64,000 nt of DNA. Origin: Telopea speciosissima (taxonomy: Eukaryota > Streptophyta > Magnoliopsida > Proteales > Proteaceae). The notes under the pieces are model-generated. The model was given only the letters and a program-made list of their open reading frames with translations. It made no database searches and was not told the origin of the DNA. Below, in pieces: positions 21,627-33,800 of the stretch. Position 1 is the first letter of the stretch. The number at the start of each line of letters is the position of its first letter. The DNA is taken from positions 46,841,010 through 46,905,009 of the forward strand of contig NC_057925.1 in assembly GCF_018873765.1 (NCBI RefSeq), given 5' to 3'. Made by a program: the position numbers and the translations under genes.

Positions 21627-21646
21627 CGTTCCCACAGACGGCGCCA
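21627..21646 (-). promoter_or_regulatory. Primer-binding site
   Basis: The minus strand reads TGGCGCCGTCTGTGGGAACG, starting three bases after the 5' LTR end. The first nine bases (TGGCGCCGT) match the complement of the 3' end of plant tRNA-Asp; the rest departs from it, as in many Tat elements. Confidence 0.8.
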
Positions 21647-21649
21647 ATT

Positions 21650-22376
21650 TGTTGTGTCAAGAAATCGTCGAGCGGTCCTGCGAGTGCCATCACCTGCAAG
21701 TGGACCAAGGGGTCAACAGAGAGAACCGGTGTGGTTCCGGCCTAGGGCTTTCCGATGCCAAAGTTAGATCTCCTGGCGCAAATAGATGAATAGTGATTAG
21801 TCAGTATGAGTTTTGATCTCCCCTGATGGGGTTGTGTACCTTGCCTTTTATAGTAGTGTATGGCGGTGTGGAGAGTCCCAGTTTGATGGCGATTGTGCCG
21901 TTGAGTGGATAGAGGCCCTGGGTAACGGGGTTCTATCCTGATTGACCATCTCCCTGCGGGAGGGAGTGTCCTAGTGGTATCAAGATCCTTGGTGGATAGA
22001 TACCCGTGTGTGGTGATAACGTCATTGGTGCTTGAATCCGTCTGGGTGACGTGACTTCTAAGCGGTGGCCTAGAGTCCTGGTGGTGACATGAGTCTGTAG
22101 CGATACGATCGGGTCATAGGTGAGTAGCCCCCACCTCACGTCTGTGCCCATGATGCTGTGCCTTGGTGCAGGCCGCGCCTGGGTGAGGCAGCGCCTGGGT
22201 GTGTGGCCGCGCCTGGGTGAGAGGCCGCCAGGGTGTGGCCGCGCCTGGGTGTGGCCGCGCCTAGGTGAGGCAGTGCCTGGGTGCTGGGACCCCGGTTCGT
22301 TCCCCTTGGTTTTGGAGCGGGTCGCCCTGTGACACGTGGTGGCCGTTGATTGGCCCGGTGAATATTGGAGGTATCA
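21650..22376 (-). repeat. 5' LTR of the gypsy element (727 bp)
   Basis: On the minus strand it begins TGATACCTCC and ends GACACAACA, with flank TGACC beyond 22376. It is shorter than the partner LTR through fewer GGCCGCGCC/GGGTG units. Confidence 0.95.
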
Positions 22377-22845
22377 TGACCATTGATTTGTCATAGTTGC
22401 AGCTTCAACTGTTCAAAGAGAGGAAACCCAAGCTGCATATATATTTGGGGATCATCTCGTAAATCAAATTAGTTAAGATAATAGGACTGAAGTTCCACTC
22501 AAAATCTAATTCTACTTGTGTATCATACAAGAGGCCATTTTGAACCCAATGGCGTATCCATCTGAAAAGTCAAAAAACTCTTAGAGAATGGACACACCGT
22601 CCATGACTGTAGTGTTCTCCAGAGAAGAAGAAAGAAGAATGAAGAAAGAAAGAGAAACTAAGGTAGGGAGAGAAGGGGAAGAGTGAGAGAGGAGAGAGAT
22701 TGGGTTAGGTTAGTGCTGGAGGTTGGGGGTTGGGTTAAGATTGGATATTCTCATGACCGTTGGATTGAAAAATACCACATATCATGATTTTATGGGGATA
22801 ATTGACCGAAATTGTAAAATTAGGAGTTGAGGGGATAAAAATCCT

Positions 22846-23409
22846 TTTTAGTACTCCCTTTCACAATACTCTTAGATACCTTTCCCTACCATGTGATTTG
22901 ATAAATAAAAGAAATAAAAATAGAGAGGAACCAATTCATTCAATGTGACGTGGCTAATCTTTATCTGGCTAGCCATCTGATCAGGATTAGAAAAAACAAA
23001 AAAAAGCTAATCTTGATCAGACGGCTAGCCAGATAACCGACTTTATCATATAGATAGTTCGCAAATGTCATCGTCATAATCTCAAGTAACTCGGAAGGGA
23101 GAGCTCAAGAGAGAAGAAAGAGAGCGATCGGGTTTGTTTATTCATGCCTAGGGTTTTAGTTTTTGAGTTATAGAGTTTCAATTTCAAACTCTGTTCCTGA
23201 ATCTTGAATCCTAATATGAATCAATTTTGTTATGTCTCCATTACCAGTCGGTAATTGATATCCTAATCTGTTTACTGACTCTTCCATTGAATTCGCAGTT
23301 CCCGTGGGAGCAACAAGTGAAGATTTAGGGTTTTTTGACGATTTAAAATCCTTATCCTAGGGTTTTGTAACCTCTGTTTTTTTTGTGAGAACGATTCTGA
23401 GAAGGAAAC
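22846..23409. other. Region upstream of the SF3B1-like ORF
   Basis: No further gene. It contains an inverted repeat around 22960-23045 (GCTAATCTTTATCTGGCTAG against GCTAGCCAGATAACC, with AAAAAACAAAAAAAAG in the loop) and pyrimidine-rich leader-like sequence close to the ATG. Confidence 0.4.
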
Positions 23410-23997
23410 ATGGCATCCATAGACGAGGAAGAGAGGGAGAAGATAGAGCAACAACTCGCGTCCCTCACGAAGCAGTGTATGAACACAGAATTAGACGCTG
23501 ACTACATTCGTACTATGATTTTACCTGAGTTCTTTCCTAATTTCTGGGTTAGATCGATGGCACTGGATCCCAGAAACTATAGGCAACTGCTAGATACAAC
23601 TGTGGAGATTGCAAACAAAGTTGGTGCTGCTGATATAATAGGGAGATTATTTGAGGATCTTAAAGATGAGAGTGAACCATATAGGCGGATGGTAATGGAG
23701 ACAATTGGGAAGGTTCTTACGAACTTGGGTGCTTCTGATATTAATAATCGTTTGGAAGAGGAGCTTATGGATGGAAGCTTATATGCTTTACAACAGCAGA
23801 CCAGTGATGAAGATAACGTTATGCTCAATGGGTTTGAGGCAGTGGTTAAGGCTCTTGGGCTTAGAGTGAAACCCTATCTTCCCGTGATATATGGTAGCAT
23901 AGAGTTGCTCTTGACTACCAAGAGTGCGAAGGTGAGACAGCAAGCAGCAGATCTCAAATCTAGGATTGCCATTGTCATTAAGCAGTTTCCAGAGTAG
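23410..23997 (+). CDS. Truncated SF3B1-like HEAT-repeat protein (195 aa)
   Basis: An intronless frame of 195 residues. After a short acidic head ([15 protein letters not shown]) the rest closely resembles the middle of splicing factor 3B subunit 1 (SF3b155), with landmarks [56 protein letters not shown] and [11 protein letters not shown]. In full SF3B1 (about 1,270 residues) this corresponds to HEAT repeats in the C-terminal superhelix that help hold the branch-point adenosine in U2 snRNP. Only about 15% of the parent is present, the N-terminal Trp/Thr-Pro region is missing, and substitutions occur in usually invariant stretches. It is therefore probably a retrocopy or segmental fragment that gained a start and stop codon, rather than working SF3B1. 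Whether it is expressed cannot be told from sequence. Confidence 0.75.
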   Translation: MASIDEEEREKIEQQLASLTKQCMNTELDADYIRTMILPEFFPNFWVRSMALDPRNYRQLLDTTVEIANKVGAADIIGRLFEDLKDESEPYRRMVMETIGKVLTNLGASDINNRLEEELMDGSLYALQQQTSDEDNVMLNGFEAVVKALGLRVKPYLPVIYGSIELLLTTKSAKVRQQAADLKSRIAIVIKQFPE

Positions 23998-24224
23998 CAA
24001 TTGATTATGATCCTTGATGCAGATCTGAATTCCTTCCCGCAGGAGATTGAAGAGAAGAAGAGGCCAGCCTAGTTTGTCTAGTCTCTTTTGTGTTTAGTTG
24101 TTTTTTGTTCTTCTTGGTTGAACTCTAGTTTCTCTTTGTTAAATCTCTTTTGTGTTTAGTTGTTTTTTGTTCACCTTTGTTGAACCGATGGTCCAAATTT
24201 AACTATGATTCAATTTAGGGAGAA

Positions 24225-24340
24225 TGTTCTCTGTGCTTACGCCGCGCCCAGGCACATGGGCAGCCTGTGAAGGGGGCAGGGTGGTCATTGCGCCTATCCC
24301 CATGTTCATGGGTGCAGCCTGCACTGCAGCACAGAGAACA
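24225..24340. mobile_element. MITE, family C copy 2 (116 bp)
   Basis: Terminal inverted repeats TGTTCTCTGTGC at both ends, inner arms GCGCCCAGGCACATGGG and CCCATGTTCATGGGTGC, and core GGTCATTGCGCC. Exactly the same length as copy 1 at 8155-8270. Confidence 0.75.
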
Positions 24341-24449
24341 GCGCCCCTTCAATTTATATGTCTCTTTCTTTATTAGGGAAAGAATTTTCTGTCAAGGAAT
24401 GTGGCCCCTGCCTCAACGTGGGGCCAATGGGAGTGCACCTTGAGGCATT

Positions 24450-24565
24450 TATAGGGGCATCAACAGGGGTAGGATTTTGAACTTTCATGGGTGGGGGGCA
24501 GTCATCTATAGGGCCATCGACAGGGGTAGGATTTTGAACTTTCATGGGTGAGGGGCAGTCATTTC
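24450..24565 (+). repeat. 57-bp unit repeated twice
   Basis: ACAGGGGTAGGATTTTGAAC and TTTCATGGGTG, then GGGGCAGTCAT, occur twice with a 57-bp period (24461 and 24518). Confidence 0.8.
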
Positions 24566-27500
24566 TCCTCGTCCGGTATCTCGAATAAAGTTCTTTTGCT
24601 CTCTTTGTTTTAATATTGGGGCTATCACCTAATTAGACTTTAAAAGATGTTTTGTAATGTGGATATGACTAGGGATCGGCTCTAGAGGACAATACTCTCG
24701 ATTGATGGGTATGAACCATGGGTAAAAAAGTTGCAAACAACCGCTAGCTTGGTTGGTTGGTGGCTTGTCAGTTGAGTGGATGCCCCCAGGAGGTCAAGGG
24801 ATAGATTGGATTGCGTATTGTGCCAAAAATATACCCTCTCTCCCCCCTAGTTGTAGATAGCCTTCCCCATTAGCTTATCCCAATATTATCTTATGGTGAG
24901 AACACTTCTCTTACTTACCCCTATTATGGTTGTTCTTCCTTCTTATTTTCCATTGATCAAGTAAGTCATCCTTTGTTTTCCACAATTCATATTTTGATGA
25001 AGGATGTCATATACAAGTGTTTTTTTACACCTTAACTTGCTAAGGAGATCTGAACAACAGAGCATCCTCAACTTTTGAAGAGTTATTCATCACCTTAGAC
25101 AAGGCCTTCGACTAGAAATTCTTGTTGATCAGACCAAATCGGAACCGATGCACCCTTGTTGGATCGATCATGTTTTGGACTCACTCATTCTCACACCGAA
25201 ATCGGTCCAAACCAACTGATTACCACCTATACTTTAGAACAGGAACTGATTTGAATTTGGTCTAATTGGACCATCTGAATTTTTTTTTTTTTTTTTTGAC
25301 AAAAGTGTAATCACACAATCCACACATCAATTCCAAAAGGTTAACTGAACATTTAGGACCGTGGAATGGTGGATATATACACTACACGCATGCACCCGAT
25401 GTGGGACTAAACCCACACAGCTACGCACCCGGCGCAACTTTGGTTTTTTTTTTGATGAAAATGTAATCAGACAAACCACACACCAATCCCAAAAGGTTAA
25501 CCGACTTCGGACCATCTGATTTGATTATATGTCAGTTCTCTTTGATCTAAATTTCTATCTCTGGGATTCAGTTCTGTACTTCTGTTATTGGTACTGTTTA
25601 GCTTTCTAAACCAGTATTACATTAGAATTGAGCTACGGTCTATAGGGTCTATTCTACCCAACCTCCGGAAGGTCATCGATATGTATTGGAAGATCTATAA
25701 CTCACTCTATATTTGAGTGCAGGATGCACTTGTGGCTGCTAACCCTGTACTGGAAGATGAGGAGAAAAACATATTTTGCAGGCCTGTGTTTATGATGAGG
25801 TGTTGATTGCCTTAACTGATGGAGGAGCCTATACACTATTCCTTGATGGCCAGATTGACATCTTGCTTCTACCTACTGTGATGCAACTGCACATTAAGCA
25901 CAATAATAAGGAAACCTAGAGTCTGATCTATGCTAATGCTGCAGAATCACCCCCCAAGTTTATGATTTTTATTAATTTCTTTAATGCTAGGTGTTTAAAG
26001 GCTTTGCTACGGAGAAGAAGAAAGTGATTTTCACACACACCTTTGTTTTTTTAATTATTTAAATTTGACAAGGAATCTCAGCTTAATATTTTTCGATATT
26101 TGTTTCATTAGATGAAAATTATTTATAAATATGTTTTTCAATAGTTTACAGGGAAAAAACAATAGTTGTGGAATGCATCAATTTATAGATGAGGGAGAGT
26201 CTTCATCTTCAAAGCACGAAGTGTCTTCTTCCTATGCGGGTCCAACTATTACCACACAAGCACCAAATCCCACCACAAACTATCTGCAGGGATACACCCA
26301 GACAGCAATTGAAGGTTTTGAACAACTAAGAAGGGTATATGAGCAGCATTAAAAAAACGTTGGAGCATGTCCTTGAGAAAATAGACATCAACAAGTAAAG
26401 AAGTGTGGGAGGAGAGAAGCCTGACATATGACAAGGAACTGTATGACTTATAATGCAATGCTTTGGAATAGTAACAAATGATTGGGAAAAAAAAAAAAAA
26501 CTTGATTTTAGAATTAGTGTAACTTAAAATGAGAATTTGAGCATTTTCATAGAATCATGGTCAATCAAACAATTTTTCAAGTAGATTTAGGATGAATCCA
26601 ACTGACAGACTCAGGGTAACCAAACAAATTTTCAGAAAGATTCAGAATGAATCCAACTGATAGACTCAGGGTAATCAAACAGTTTTCCAAGATGATTCAT
26701 CTCTCAGAATCGTAGTAACCAAACAGTTAATCTTTTAACACTACGATTCCACTGAATTAGATTCCAGCTTAATCATGTACAGAATTGAACCATATTCTAA
26801 TAGACTTACACAACCAAACACACCCTTAGTGAACCAAAACCGGGTTAGGGGTTTAGGGATTGTGTATGGTTTATGAATTTTGAATCTAATAATTTACAAC
26901 CATCAGATTTGAAGGATCCCACGTGTCGGGCCTGGGCTTGTGGGTAGCACGATGGCCACTCACACCCAGGCCATAGACGAGCCAGATCCGGGGTTTTATT
27001 GACAAAATTTTTGTATTGCCATTGGTGTAGTGTAGGAGATTCCTTCCATGTCGATAACTTGGTGAATCCTCTATTAAAATTAAGGGAAAAAGAACGTTGT
27101 CTCGTCGCATTCCCTTGCACCTGCACACAAGGAGGGGGTGAAAATGACAGTCACATCCCTCCTGTTGGATGTCCTGTGCGGCACCCTCATTGGTGGTCCC
27201 TACGCTAGTGCAGGGGACACATGACCATAACGCACAAACCCGCCAGACACAAGACCACGTGAAATTACCATCCCACTCCCTAAAATAAAAAATCTCATTC
27301 ATGTTGATGCTTATGTGCGCTCTTCATCTGAGGCCACACATCCATGCAACAATCACTTGCCCAATAATTAATGGGAAAAATAACACTCCCTCGTCGCATG
27401 GCCTTAGATACAAGAGTGCGTAGAATTACCTATCCACCCTCTTGAAAAAAAAATTTTCATCCATGGTTCCATGATTTGTTCCAATTTTATCTGATATCTT

Positions 27501-27724
27501 AGAAGGTAAAATCTCATCTATGTTGATGTCTATGCGTGCCATTCTCATTGGCCACTGCACTGGTGCAGGGCTACACGACCGGATGGTGTTGTTCTTCCTT
27601 TAATTAATACATAAAATACTCAAAGGCCACGTGTACAAGCATGGTTTTCGTCGTTATAAGGAAACCCAACTGGTAGAATCTTATGATCCCATGCCAGTAT
27701 GCCACACATTCAAAGAGTCCACCA
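24566..27724. other. Intergenic region with decayed repeats, no supported gene
   Basis: Holds a pair of similar segments containing GTAATCA(C/G)ACAA(T/A)CC and CCAAAAGGTTAAC (about 25300 and 25465), a 45-codon exon-like frame at 25782-25920 directly after TTTTGCAG that contains ALTDGGAYTLFLDGQID (protein not recognised), and two related blocks near 27080-27250 and 27380-27590 sharing CTCGTCGCAT and a GTGCAGGG...ACGACC motif also seen near 57240. None forms a convincing gene. Confidence 0.4.
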
Positions 27725-27732
27725 TATAAATA
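27725..27732 (+). promoter_or_regulatory. Candidate TATA box of the ankyrin-BTB gene
   Basis: TATAAATA lies about 265 bases upstream of the ATG at 27997, which would give a 5' UTR of roughly 230-240 bases. Position and sequence fit; no transcript evidence is available. Confidence 0.45.
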
Positions 27733-27996
27733 TCATCTAAAACTAAAAGCTTATCTTTGTTGCACTTGCGCGACGTTCCCGCGCCTTTAATTCAGAGTTC
27801 AGACTGACAGACTCTTCGTAGCTTCGCCATTCTCTACTGTGAATAGCCCGCTCGGAAGATGCTTAGTTATATGAATTTCATCTTTCGTAAATGGCAAAAA
27901 TCAAAACTCTAGTACGAGAAAACATGAATTTTGTTCGTAATAATCGTAATACGAAGGGTATCGAAACCCTAGAAAACGAACAGAGAATTTCTAAAG

Positions 27997-30776
27997 ATGT
28001 CGGACCGACAACAATGGACCATCGATTCCGATCTGGACGGAATAGATCTTGATCCTGAAGACTTCAAAGCTTCAGTTCCTCTCAAAAAGGTTCCGACCGG
28101 CGATGTATTCGAAGCTTCCAGGGCTGGAGATGTCGAGAGGCTCCGTTACCTGCTCGAATCAGGGGTAAACGTAAATGCCAGAGATCAATGGGATTCTGTT
28201 GCTCTATACTACGCGTGCTTGGCCGGCCACCTCGATGCAGCTCGGATGCTTCTAGAAAGCGGTGCGATATGCTCCGAGCACACGTTCGATGGCGATCGAT
28301 GTCATTATGCTTCTTTGAACCTTAAAGTCAGGAAATTGCTCAAGGCTTTTGAAGCTCGGCCGCCTCCGTTGGGGCCGTTGCAGGCTGCTTTGAGAGAGAC
28401 ATTCCTTGGGTCCAGAGCCAATCGAACTTACTTCGAACAGTCGGATAATCTTACCCATTTCCATGGTCTGTTAATCAACTTCCAATTTTGTGTTTATTTT
28501 TTTTTTCTTTAGTTGTTTTTTGGGCTTGATTGGATTGGAGCTGTTTGACCTGTTTCCTCTGAATTGAAGGAACAATCAATGGGTACCCGTTTACTTTAAT
28601 GGTATAGAACTCAAACCTTACTTCTCTCCCTGAAACAAACGAGAAACTGTAAAATTTCGGGATGTGCTTGTAGCCATCCAACCACATCACTCATTAATAT
28701 TAATTGAAGATACCAATTAATTAACTGAAATGGAGAGATCGAGCATTTTGGTCACTTCTCCAAGAGGAGAGAAAATTTGGAGAGGAGTTTTCTGGTTAAA
28801 ATCTGCACTAGATTAGAACTTACGGGGACAATGGTTTAATACAATTGAAGAGGGGGAAATGATATCTCATGTCAAAGGGTTTATTGTGAATTCAATGCTG
28901 TTCATCTTTTTCTGTGGATATTACTCTCCTGAGGCATATGCTTTCCTTTTAAGAGTGGTCACTTATTGAAAAAGATTAAATAGGTTGCTGCCACTACCCA
29001 AGACTTTGTCATTTAGGCATGAAACTTATGTACAAAACCCAGATTCTCATGGTCTTCCTTCCATTGAAGACCATCAATGCCACATTGTAGGCCAAAATGA
29101 GATTCACTCTGACTTTTAAGCTCGTAGCAATCCAAACTAGGCTAAGGATACGAATGTATGGGGAAAGAATGTTATATTTCAGCACCATCCAAAAACCTAA
29201 GAATAGGAATGTAGGATCAGTGGCAACACCCAAGAGGGGGGGGGGGGAGGTTTGAATTGGATGATGGATTTTTCTTGTAAAATATAAATCAAACAATTAT
29301 AATAACAGTGCAAAAACAATTATTAAATAAAAAGTAGAGAGTACAAGTGAGAAATAAAGATAGAGGCAATGAGTGCACAGCCGATTTAGAGTGGTTCAGA
29401 TCCAACTGATCCTACATCCATTACCCGGGTCACACAGACCAATGATTTCTTTCACTATCAACGATCCCTTTCCAAATGGCAGTAATCAAGCCTTACACAT
29501 CTCAATCACAGTCCTTCGAATTGAGCACCCGGATAACACATACCAAATATTTCTTCACCTCTCAATCAAAGTCCTTCGGATTGAGCACCCAGGTCACACA
29601 AACCAAGGATTTCTTCACCTCTCAATCATAGTCCTTCGGATTGAGTACCCGGGTCACATAGACCAATGACTCTTTCTCAACAGTGAACACATCCACAAAC
29701 ATGTACATGGAGTACAAACAACCAAATGGCTTCTTCCTCAAGCCTGAAAACTGAACCAATTAAGCTCACAATTATTCACACAAGTTTACTTCTTGATAGC
29801 CCTTCTCAAGAAGATATTTTTCGTGTAGGTTCAGTATTTTTATTTTCAAATGACTTAGGCTTTATATAGGCAACAAACTAGCTGTTAGAGTCAACAAACT
29901 AGCTTGTAGAGTCGAGCATGGTTTTTCCCAACTATTGGAAGTATTCAAACCATTTTAGTTTCCTGAAAATCATGTTTGTTTATCAAGTTAAACTAGCTGT
30001 TGGAGGTCCTCAATATTAATGAAGATGTTAGAGTTCCCACATAGTTGGTTAGAGTCCAAGTGGTGCATTCAATGTGTTGAAAATATTCAACCTTGTATTA
30101 GCGCGGAACATTAAATGCTTTCCGCATGGAAGTGCACGCGACTTCCATGGAAACTTGTGGAATAGGGAATCCGAAACCTTAGTCTCTATTAGGATGGAAG
30201 ATAGATTCGAAAGTCTGTCGGATCTTCCACGGACACTCAATAATAAGCGTGATAGTTCATCCGAGAGAACTTAGTCTAACTTTTTCTTTTCTCTTTAAGC
30301 ACAGATGTTCGTCACCGACTCACAGAAGGCCATGAACAATAAACTTAGACATTTTTGTATGTCAAACCCCTAGTTTCTTGGGTCTGTTCATTTATGTTTT
30401 TTTTTGGTGACTTTTACTTGGGCTTTTTCATCGGATATCTTATAATAGGATTACAAGAATATAGAAATATAAAACCAATCCTAAATTTGAAAGATTCTTC
30501 AATTTTGATGTAACTTGAAGTTCTTGAATCTTTCTCCACACAGTTGTCTGTCAACAATAGTTCTTTCTCCAATTAACATACCGTCTCTTCCTTCAAGTGT
30601 TCCACCTCAAGTACTTGGGTTTCATCATTCTCTTAGCATATTAACAAATATGTTAGAACTCCCAAACACACATCATATAAGGTTTTCATATCCAAAACGC
30701 ATTATGTACTTAGAACCGTCTAGGTTCAATAATATTTTTTTATTTTTTTTTAGTTTAAAACTTGGTATCTATAGTC

Positions 30777-30812
<36 letters not shown>

Positions 30813-33800
30813 AGTGTATTTCATCTGTTACTCATAGGTGCTGCTTGTCTTGTTGCTTTTATGTACTGTGCATTAGGATGCATCTAAAGGGTATTCAGTA
30901 GAAAAATTCGCCCTACTTTTCCTGCAGATTGGATCGAGGAAGTCGGGTCAAACTGGATAACAAGTTGAATTTAGATTGGTTACTTTTAATACATTTGTTG
31001 CTTGAAAGATATTTTCCTTGCTCCCAGTCTCCCACCTTCCTTGTTCTCCTCCTTATAATTGACAATCAAAACAATAACAATTCTGAGGGTATATTTTGAA
31101 ATAAAAAATTTAGAACTTTTTCTTAGATCCTGAATTGAGATCATTTTGAAATTTCACCTGGAATCTGAAATAACTTTTAAAAAACCTTAATTTGATTTTA
31201 ATGATATAGAAATTTATTTACTTCAAGTATGCATTAAAATTGTCATGTATACATTTTTCACATATTCCTGTGCCTTAGCTACTGTCTTTCAGAATCTTAC
31301 TAGTAATCGCATAAATAAGACTGTAAAATACATTTAGTAATGCTTGTGACCTTATGTTTGGTTGCAGTAAATCAATGTAGTAGGGCATTGTATGGGTTCA
31401 ACTGGAATCTTAAAACTGGTCTTGTATCATAAGAGGTTTCACATCAAAACTGTTTCTAGAACATGGTCTTTATTTAATTTTGGAACTTCATAAATGAGGG
31501 CATATCTGCCGGCATTTGCCTTTGTTACTGTATCCATCGAATGGTATCAGCCGGATGCTGGACTAGCTATCTTTCATCTTGAAGTGTTCTCATGGGGGAA
31601 GATATTCTTCACCATCTTGTTGAGAATAGCGTTATTAATGTGCAGTCACTTTGTGAAAGGCACATCTTTCTCACCTTGGTCGTTTTTGGTGTATGGGTTC
31701 AGGAAAAGAAATGAGTTATTGGGATCAAGAATTGGATTGATCCTGATTGATCTTGATCTGTATTATTCTAGATCTGTTCTGGGTCATCCTATTGAGGATC
31801 AGATAATCCTTAAGACCTTGGTTCTGGCACTCCACTTCAACCACACCAGTACCATTTAGCATTTGCACCTTTGGTAGCAATCTTGTTTACCAGGGGAGGG
31901 GTTGGGTAAGAGAGGGACGGAAGGAAACTATGATACCAAGGGGAAGTGAAATTTATGATATTTTATTAGATACTAATTACAATCTAGGATAATTTTTTAT
32001 TAGATAGCAAAGTGATGCAGCTCAGTCTAGGGTTATGGCTTTTCTAAGGCTGAACCGCAAGAAATGATGGTGCTAGGTTAAAATTGATTGGGCGGTTTTT
32101 AGAACCAATTAGAGGAAGAATAAGAAATCAGGTGCTGTTTTGTGTTAGTTTCATAAATCTCAAGAGGAAGAAGAAGATTGTATTGGCACTCTACGCAAAC
32201 CATGTAGGAGATATTGAAAATATATAAATTACATTACCTTGCCGACCAAGAATCCAAAATTATGAAAATACATCTAAGACAGGAAATCTGTACAAGAATC
32301 CTAATCAAAGTGAAACTCAATCGATATGGCTTAATATTATGAGACTGTGAACTAACCTTGAAGAAATAAAAAAGAACAATGATAGAAATCGGAGAAGAGT
32401 AGCAGGGATTGATAGAAGAAAAGAAGGGGAATGGAGGAAATGCCTTCAATTGATGCTGAAACCTTAATCCTAATACAATTCAAACCATTACTTTAAAATA
32501 GTAGACTAGAAATAGCATATCAGACTCCTAAACTGACTATAAATTAAAGATGAAAAACAACTTCAGAAATTGTAATTTGGCTAGGACCAAACAAGCAATT
32601 AGACTCTCAAGCTTTTAATGGTTCAAGGAAAAGACGTAAAATTCATGCACCCCCATTGGACTAAATTTTTGTGCTTTATTATTGCGCCCATAACAACTAA
32701 CAACATTAAAAACAAAATCCCATAACCATCTAACATCAAAACAGAAACTATTCTTGTGTGTGACTGTGTAACTGCGTCACAAAGACATTGTTTTCTTTGA
32801 CTAGCCTTCTAGTCAACAAATTCTAATCAATTAGAGATTATTTTCTCATTGTTTTGCCTTTCTTTTTAAAAGTATTCTCTCTTTGCCTATCAAAAAAAAT
32901 ATTTACTGCAGTTTTCTTTAAGCTTGTTTGTTGGTGAAGGTGTTCCTCTTAATGTCATTGTATTGGGGTTTTAAGAGCTTGGTCAGTAGAGTATGGGATT
33001 TGACAAAAATTAGATTTTAGTGCTTGTGTTGCCATTTCTATGAGCTATCCCAGTGGAAATGAGAACAATTAGATTGGTTTTAAAAGATGAAATAAGACCT
33101 TGTGGGCATTGGAAATGGATTCTGCTAGTTTTCCACTTTCATTCTTAAAATTACTATTTCCCTCCACCCATCACTTGAAGAAATATATCTAACATTTTGA
33201 AGATTTCCACTATCATGAACTGCAACAAATTTTGAGGTTCGGATTGTACCTTTGAATGACAACAGGGTGAGATCAGTACTGATTGCAGTCACTTACACTT
33301 AGGAATTGAATCCAAAGTAAAAAATATTTAAATCATAGTATAGAGTTGTTGTAGGGTACTAGGTTTGGATAAAAACATTAGATCTTATATTCGTATGAAT
33401 CTTTAGATTTTGAAAACTTACTTAAAGTGGCACTATAGCCGAAAGGTGTTTTTTTTTGACAGGTTTACTTTTAAGTTGTGCTGTAACTTCATTAACTGAA
33501 TCACTTGTTCAGGAGGCCTCATTTAGGGTTTTCCCCCCCTTCTTCCCCCCCTCACTGGTTTGCTTCTTTGGTCTGTCACTTTCATATTGGACAAATTAGA
33601 GTTCTGTGGGGTTCTGTTATCTTTTCTGCTAAGACCCTATATATAATAAAGAGATTGCACTTGGTGTCTGAAGCTTTCCGAGCATGGAACTTTCATGGGG
33701 TTTGAAACCTCAAGGTATTTGGCTGTTGTATTGGGACTTGGGAGAAACTCTCTAACCAATTGAGCTACATGACTAATTTGTGTTGTAATTTCTTTCTTAT

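Larger units (their letters stand above)
10888..22376 (-). mobile_element. Full-length Ty3/gypsy element of the Tat lineage, with antisense extra ORF
   Basis: Two LTRs bound the element (10888-11714 and 21650-22376), with the 5-bp duplication TGACC at 10883-10887 and 22377-22381. In element orientation (minus strand) the order is 5' LTR, primer-binding site, gag, protease, reverse transcriptase, RNase H, a second (archaeal-like) RNase H, integrase, a 33-bp tandem array, an extra ORF on the opposite strand, polypurine tract and 3' LTR. The double RNase H and the long variable 3' region with an antisense ORF are known traits of Tat-lineage elements (Retand and Ogre relatives). Gag and pol are broken by several frameshifts and in-frame stops, so this copy cannot be autonomous. 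By eye about a dozen mismatches, mostly transitions, separate the first 310 bases of the two LTRs. Confidence 0.95.
10200..22845. mobile_element. Long-inverted-repeat element split by the gypsy insertion
   Basis: The left arm at 10201-10375 runs GGATTTTTATCC, then CAATTATCCCCTTAAAATCAT, a GAGAGTATCCAACCTTAACCC segment and CTCTCTCCTCTCTC. It is matched in reverse at 22844-22680 in the same order. The two arms were about 1.2 kb apart before the gypsy element at 10888-22376 inserted with duplication of TGACC. The interior left of the insertion carries a GA microsatellite (10657-10690). No transposase is seen; the arms of about 170 bp suggest a MULE-like non-autonomous element. Confidence 0.7.

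Noticed and set aside
24600..24830. SINE-like sequence with GCTTGGTTGGTTGGTGGC and AGGTCAAGGG
   Set aside because: The B-box-like motif is poor and no A box with correct spacing was found, so it was not called.
29373..29669. 98-codon open frame
   Set aside because: It spans the 60-bp tandem repeat; openness follows from the unit length being a multiple of three.
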